Shown here: piece by piece, positions 27,907 through 31,128 of the stretch
How the letters are laid out: the number at the start of each line of letters is the position of its first letter
How positions within the stretch are numbered: the stretch's first letter is position 1
From: a virus
IMG/VR virus record: IMGVR_UViG_3300008629_000020
Coordinates: 1 to 31,128 of that record
DNA: 31,128 bases
Reading direction: 5' to 3' (one strand)
The notes under the pieces: model-generated
What the model saw: the letters and a program-made list of their open reading frames with translations, nothing else
Databases searched by the model: none
Told to the model about the DNA's origin: nothing
Program-made: the position numbers and the translations under genes

Positions 27907-28257
27907 CTAAATAGTCATATCGCCAATCATCTGTTCAAATAGAATCGGTATATTCTCAATATCCATATACATAGGATTCCCATCCTTATCCTTGCTCCTG
28001 CGCAACACTATTCTTTGCTTAGGAGTAGACAAAGCCCAAATACCATGCTTCTCATTAGTGACCAAAGCAGCATGAAGACAATCGTATATAACTGGACATT
28101 CTAAACACACACTCCTAGCATTTCTGACCTGCTTCTTCATCAATTTAGCCAAACCTTCTTCCCTGCTAGGAAAGAAATCTGACTTCTTTTCTTCAGAAAG
28201 GTTTCTGCACGCAGCGTCGTCTTCCCAACTATAATTAATACCAGACTTTTGTTCCAC
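27907..28257 (-). CDS. WhiB-like protein, classical short form
   Basis: 116 residues from a GTG at 28257 (CGGAG just upstream); a TTG at 28308 would add 17 residues overlapping the upstream gene. Ligands Cys17 (DDAACRN), Cys51, Cys54 and Cys60 (CLECPVIYDC), then HGIWAL (71-76), close to the normal Wbl turn. Basic region KQRIVLRRSKDKDG follows. Unlike the two long Wbl proteins it keeps the Trp of the turn and has AT-rich codon use. Confidence 0.82.
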   Translation of the reverse strand: MEQKSGINYSWEDDAACRNLSEEKKSDFFPSREEGLAKLMKKQVRNARSVCLECPVIYDCLHAALVTNEKHGIWALSTPKQRIVLRRSKDKDGNPMYMDIENIPILFEQMIGDMTI

Positions 28258-28690
28258 CGTACTCCGATACAAATTTGAGCCAACTAATGGCATACCGATA
28301 ATAATCAATTGCTTCTTCTAAAGTTTCGTATTCCGTATTCGCAATGCTAGCATAGAGTTCACCATTCTCTGCCATCCACGATGCTAAATCTAAACACGCC
28401 TCTGGCGAAATACCTTCACTACCATCGTCAAGTTCATCATCACCATAAAACGTAGTTGGCGGATCAAATCCATGTTGTCTCAATTCATCCAACATGTAGT
28501 TTCCGCTCTTACCTCTATACCAACAATGCGTACCAAACATGCCATAAACGACACCATTTTCATCACCCAGTTCTCTATGCCAGGGACACTTATTGTCATC
28601 GATATTTGCTTGGCAATCTATCTGTTCATCTGGATCTTGTAATCCTTCACTAATACAAGGATATTCATAAGGTATATTATCTAGTCCCAT
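28235..28690 (-). CDS. Hypothetical phage protein (MGLDNIPYEYPC type)
   Basis: 151 residues. MGLDNIPYEYPCISEGLQD, then CQANIDDNKCPWHRE, GMFGTHCWYRGKSGNYML, DLASWMAENGELYASIA. The MGLDNIP..YPC...C.....CPW...GT.CWYRGK layout recurs in actinophage proteins as I recall; four conserved Cys suggest a metal site. GGATGAGAT precedes the ATG. Confidence 0.6.
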   Translation of the reverse strand: MGLDNIPYEYPCISEGLQDPDEQIDCQANIDDNKCPWHRELGDENGVVYGMFGTHCWYRGKSGNYMLDELRQHGFDPPTTFYGDDELDDGSEGISPEACLDLASWMAENGELYASIANTEYETLEEAIDYYRYAISWLKFVSEYGGTKVWY

Positions 28691-28693
28691 ATC

Positions 28694-29137
28694 TCATCCA
28701 ATCGGATTCTCTTGAAAAGTGATAACGCCTGTCAAAGACCTTACAGTTTTCTCTCCGTAAATGTCTTTCCAGACCATATCATCTTCACCACGCCAAACAA
28801 TATATGGCTTATCTTCACCAGTTTGCGGAACTATAAGATCACTAATAGCTTCTAAGAACAGCTCTTCCTGACCTGACTTGTTGTCATAAGCATAGACGAC
28901 TAAACCTTCGTCACCTTCTTCAACATCAAATCCAAGTTCAATTAAAATGTCCAAAGCAGTCTTTAACCGTTCTGGATAATCTGAGGCCATCCAAGAGAAC
29001 CACTTTTCTCCAGTTGATGACCCACCCCTTTTCAAATCATCATGCTTATTCAAATCACACATACGCCAATACGCCAAACGAGCATGTTCATAAGGCAACA
29101 TAAAATTTGAATCTTCAATATGAACGTAATACCCCAT
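28694..29137 (-). CDS. Hypothetical phage protein (MGYYVHIEDS type)
   Basis: 147 residues. MGYYVHIEDSNFMLPYEHA, KWFSWMASDYPERLKTALD, GFDVEEGDEGLVVYAYDNK, then YIVWRGEDDMVWKDIYGE. Small proteins starting MGYYV.I..S recur in actinophages; function unknown. GGGAGTCATTATA precedes the ATG. Confidence 0.65.
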   Translation of the reverse strand: MGYYVHIEDSNFMLPYEHARLAYWRMCDLNKHDDLKRGGSSTGEKWFSWMASDYPERLKTALDILIELGFDVEEGDEGLVVYAYDNKSGQEELFLEAISDLIVPQTGEDKPYIVWRGEDDMVWKDIYGEKTVRSLTGVITFQENPIG

Positions 29138-29150
29138 TATAATGACTCCC

Positions 29151-29294
29151 TTACCAGATCCAACGAATTATATTAGCAACTATCAATACTGACATTGATA
29201 CGCAAACAAAGATTCCGAAATATATTACAGCATCACCAAATAAAACGCGTTCCAATTTGTCGAAAACTCTATCAATCACCAATCTACGTTCCAC
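29151..29294 (-). CDS. 47-residue membrane protein (GTG start)
   Basis: GGGAG seven bases before GTG, which overlaps the end of the upstream gene. VERRLVIDRVFDKLERVLFG then a hydrophobic segment YFGIFVCVSMSVLIVANI ending RWIW. Soluble amphipathic N-terminus plus one membrane helix. Function unknown. Confidence 0.55.
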   Translation of the reverse strand: MERRLVIDRVFDKLERVLFGDAVIYFGIFVCVSMSVLIVANIIRWIW

Positions 29295-30006
29295 TATAAA
29301 CACTCCCTTCATCCAATCCGTATCGATGATAACGGTAACTCGTTTTATCTATAGCCTGATCTGCGCACAACTCTATAATATCTTCACCTTTGCCAATAAG
29401 ACGAAGATCGTCAGCATCCAACTTCAAATCACTATTAAACAATACAGAGGATTCTGCTGCACTTATTCCCAATGCCTTCTGGGCAACAATATCTACTCTT
29501 CCAACCTTAACGCCGTTGCCAAGATTTAATACACCATTATGCCACAGGTCTACGTCTTCCCATTGCCAACCCTCATATTCAACTCCAGGCTCGCTGGCAA
29601 CAAACTGGTAATTGAGTTCATAAACTTTATGCTCAGCCTTAGCGATATACCCATCGTGACCATCATCCCTAAGCCTTCTACTCAGATAAGTCTCTGAGAA
29701 ATCCTCAGAGCCAAGGACCTCTATTGTAGGGTGCCAACCTTCAAGTAAAGCAGTCCAACCAGCAACACAACAACTTGTACCGCACTCTATAGATTTTATA
29801 CCGACACCAGATGACATACTAAAGTCTACATCGCTGCACTCATCATCTTCATACATATGAACCGTGTCATCGACAACTCCATCAGAATCTCTAAATCGTT
29901 CCAGGGTCAATGCTGTCCCCCAAACTGTCTGATCATATCTCTCAGGAATAAAATCAATAACATCTGCTATTTGATTGAATAAATCTTGTGATTCTCTAGG
30001 TTCCAT
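29284..30006 (-). CDS. Hypothetical protein of the CGT-x2-CxAG phage family
   Basis: 240 residues. ECGTSCCVAGWTALLEGWHP at about 100-119 and VDIVAQKALGISAAESSVLF near 185-205 match a widespread phage/actinobacterial pattern (CGTxxCVAG...A...LGL...LF) of unknown function. The N-terminal part is acidic (DDTVHMYEDDECSDVDF). AAGGA lies upstream of the ATG. Confidence 0.65.
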   Translation of the reverse strand: MEPRESQDLFNQIADVIDFIPERYDQTVWGTALTLERFRDSDGVVDDTVHMYEDDECSDVDFSMSSGVGIKSIECGTSCCVAGWTALLEGWHPTIEVLGSEDFSETYLSRRLRDDGHDGYIAKAEHKVYELNYQFVASEPGVEYEGWQWEDVDLWHNGVLNLGNGVKVGRVDIVAQKALGISAAESSVLFNSDLKLDADDLRLIGKGEDIIELCADQAIDKTSYRYHRYGLDEGSVYSGT

Positions 30007-30057
30007 TATCTAATTCCTTACTCTCCATATATTATTGGCAATACAAATAAATTCACG

Positions 30058-30131
30058 TAGGGCAGGTGGGAATTGAACCCACTCTCTCAGCTTTATAAGA
30101 ACTGTGCATTTACCTTTTATGCTACTGCCCC
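30058..30131 (-). tRNA. tRNA-Ile (anticodon UAU)
   Basis: Cloverleaf by hand: acceptor GGGGCAG/CTGCCCT, D stem GCAT/ATGC, anticodon stem CAGTT/AGCTG with loop CTTATAA, variable AGAGA, T stem GTGGG/CCCAC with TTCAATT. 74 nt, no encoded CCA. The TAT anticodon reads AUA, a codon rare in GC-rich Actinobacteria. Confidence 0.85.
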
Positions 30132-30145
30132 ATAAAGCATAATAA

Positions 30146-30250
30146 TTACTCCTCTTCTTCCTCTTCTTCATCCTCCTTTCTGGCCTCAAGAATCTCTTTC
30201 AATGTAAACGTTTCCGAATTATCTGGTCTAATACTACTCTGTATTCCCAT
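30146..30250 (-). CDS. 34-residue acidic peptide
   Basis: ATG at 30250 lies within the end of the upstream gene (17-base overlap). MGIQSSIRPDNSETFTLKEI then LEARKED and a Glu run to the stop. AGG lies nine bases upstream. Overlap and coupling support translation; function unknown. Confidence 0.45.
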   Translation of the reverse strand: MGIQSSIRPDNSETFTLKEILEARKEDEEEEEEE

Positions 30251-30857
30251 TCCATATACCTAACTCTTTGGCGGCTTCTTCTAATTCTTCTTCTGTAGGG
30301 TACAGTTCAGCATCAGGACATAACTCAACTTCCATCTCGTACAACTTAGAAAGTATATCCTCGACCCATTCAGCACCATTCTGATTTATTTCATCAGCCT
30401 TGAACTGTGTGCAATACCACTCAATATTTTCAATCAACTTCTTATGTTCAGCATCAAAATACAAACCATCATCCAACACACAGTAATCCTGAAGAGCTTC
30501 CAGAATCTCAAGTGTCTCAATAAAGGCATCAGTAATGTTTTCAACCTCTACATCCCCATGCTCATCTTTCAACACACGAACAAGTGTTCTATCTAAACTA
30601 CCTACTGCCCAATGTCCAAAGTTCTCCACAGTAAAATCGTCAGGATACTTTGGAACGATATCCCGATGAAATGCCTGGAAGTTTGACTCATCTAAACATG
30701 TAGCATCTCTTGATAGATCAATCCCAGCAAATCCCCAGGAATTAAACATATCTATGCTACCCCAATAACCAAAATCATCGGGACGCTTCATACTCAAATT
30801 GGCCATTTCAATGATATGTTCATCAGAACCGGCATAATCTTGTCTAATTTGGCTCAT
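30234..30857 (-). CDS. Hypothetical phage protein
   Basis: 207 residues from the ATG at 30857, chosen because AATTGGAGGCAATT precedes it; the longer frame to 30998 runs into tRNA-Arg. FGYWGSIDMFNSWGFAGIDL, LDESNFQAFHRDIVPKYP, FTVENFGHWAVGSLDRTLVR, acidic C-terminus. The FGHWAVG.LD.L.VRVL segment occurs in other phage proteins as I recall. A weak promoter TGGTCA-17-TACAAT lies in the gap upstream. Confidence 0.65.
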   Translation of the reverse strand: MSQIRQDYAGSDEHIIEMANLSMKRPDDFGYWGSIDMFNSWGFAGIDLSRDATCLDESNFQAFHRDIVPKYPDDFTVENFGHWAVGSLDRTLVRVLKDEHGDVEVENITDAFIETLEILEALQDYCVLDDGLYFDAEHKKLIENIEWYCTQFKADEINQNGAEWVEDILSKLYEMEVELCPDAELYPTEEELEEAAKELGIWNGNTE

Positions 30858-30971
30858 AATTGCCTCCAATTGTAATACTTTTTGTACATTTTGACCACTT
30901 TTCTCAACTTTTACCTTTTTCCTCCCGGCGTTTTCTTGCCTTTCCCTTAGCCAACTTGAATGAATTTTTAG

Positions 30972-31045
30972 CGCCCTATGAAGGAATCGAACCCTCAACC
31001 TACAGAGTAGAAATCTGTTGCTCTATCCAATTGAGCTAATAGGGC
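30972..31045 (-). tRNA. tRNA-Arg (anticodon UCU)
   Basis: Acceptor GCCCTAT/ATAGGGC, D stem GCTC/GAGC, anticodon stem ACAGA/TCTGT with loop TTTCTAC, variable AGGTT, T stem GAGGG/CCTTC with TTCGATT. 74 nt. The TCT anticodon reads AGA, common in the AT-rich flank genes and rare in GC-rich hosts. Confidence 0.9.
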
Positions 31046-31128
31046 AAATACTGGGCGGGAAACCTTTAGGATACATGACGTATGAAGTATCATTTTCTAC
31101 CCTAACACTCCAAATCCATTTAACGTTC
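31046..31128. other. Window end, nothing recognised
   Basis: A GATAC..GTATC inverted repeat (about 31071-31092) is present. I could not fold a tRNA or find a gene. Confidence 0.4.

Noticed and set aside
31046-31128. Third tRNA at the right edge
   Set aside because: No acceptor and T-arm pair could be folded.

Overview
The window looks like part of a large tailed (siphovirus-like) actinobacteriophage genome. Evidence: an HK97-type head cassette (portal, protease-scaffold, major capsid), an adenosylcobalamin-dependent ribonucleotide reductase, three WhiB-like Fe-S proteins (a family confined to Actinobacteria and their phages), tRNAs for the A-ending codons AUA and AGA, and GC-rich, actinobacterial-style hairpin terminators. 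No integrase, terminase, polymerase or lysin is visible here.

Layout. (1) 1-11.2 kb, minus strand, moderately AT-rich: tail-fibre/decorating proteins (1-2343), two paralogous small proteins, major capsid, protease with a probable nested scaffold, portal, then class II RNR and a GT4-like glycosyltransferase. (2) 11.3-13.8 kb, plus strand: a tightly overlapping set of tiny genes, then a staphylococcal-nuclease-like gene behind a leader peptide and hairpin, a 23-residue protein with ten cysteines, and a 29-residue membrane peptide. (3) 13.9-14.46 kb: a leaderless zinc-ribbon gene in a C-rich stretch. (4) About 14.5-24.3 kb: a sharply different, GC-rich block of about 14 small genes in self-contained units. 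(5) 24.3-24.8 kb: AT-rich and non-coding, with inverted repeats. (6) 24.8-31.1 kb: minus-strand operon of small acidic phage proteins with overlapping starts, an HNH nuclease, a third WhiB, and two tRNAs.

The block at 14.5-24.3 kb is the remarkable part. At least 22 perfect copies of the 12-bp palindrome TGTAA-NN-TTACA lie between its genes. Half-sites (TTACA/TGTAA) are scattered through many of its reading frames, where they are spelled with codons otherwise little used there, and they sit between the Shine-Dalgarno and the start codon (GAAAGGTTACANNATG). Upstream regions carry at least 15 same-orientation copies of TTTGTAAT-N(10-12)-ATTATT, and GTTAG-N(5-6)-CTAAC palindromes. Each unit ends in a GC-rich terminator, usually followed by a second hairpin flanked by the 12-mer and its reverse complement. 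Most genes have a hairpin leader immediately before the ribosome binding site. The genes fall into paralogous sets (14670/16419/18927; the WhiB pair 19483/20621; 22862/23740), as expected for an expanded host-takeover or accessory region, possibly a terminal repeat, under one sequence-specific DNA- or RNA-binding regulator. The regulator and the purpose are not known from sequence alone.

Coordinates were counted by hand from the printed lines; short sites could be off by a base or two.
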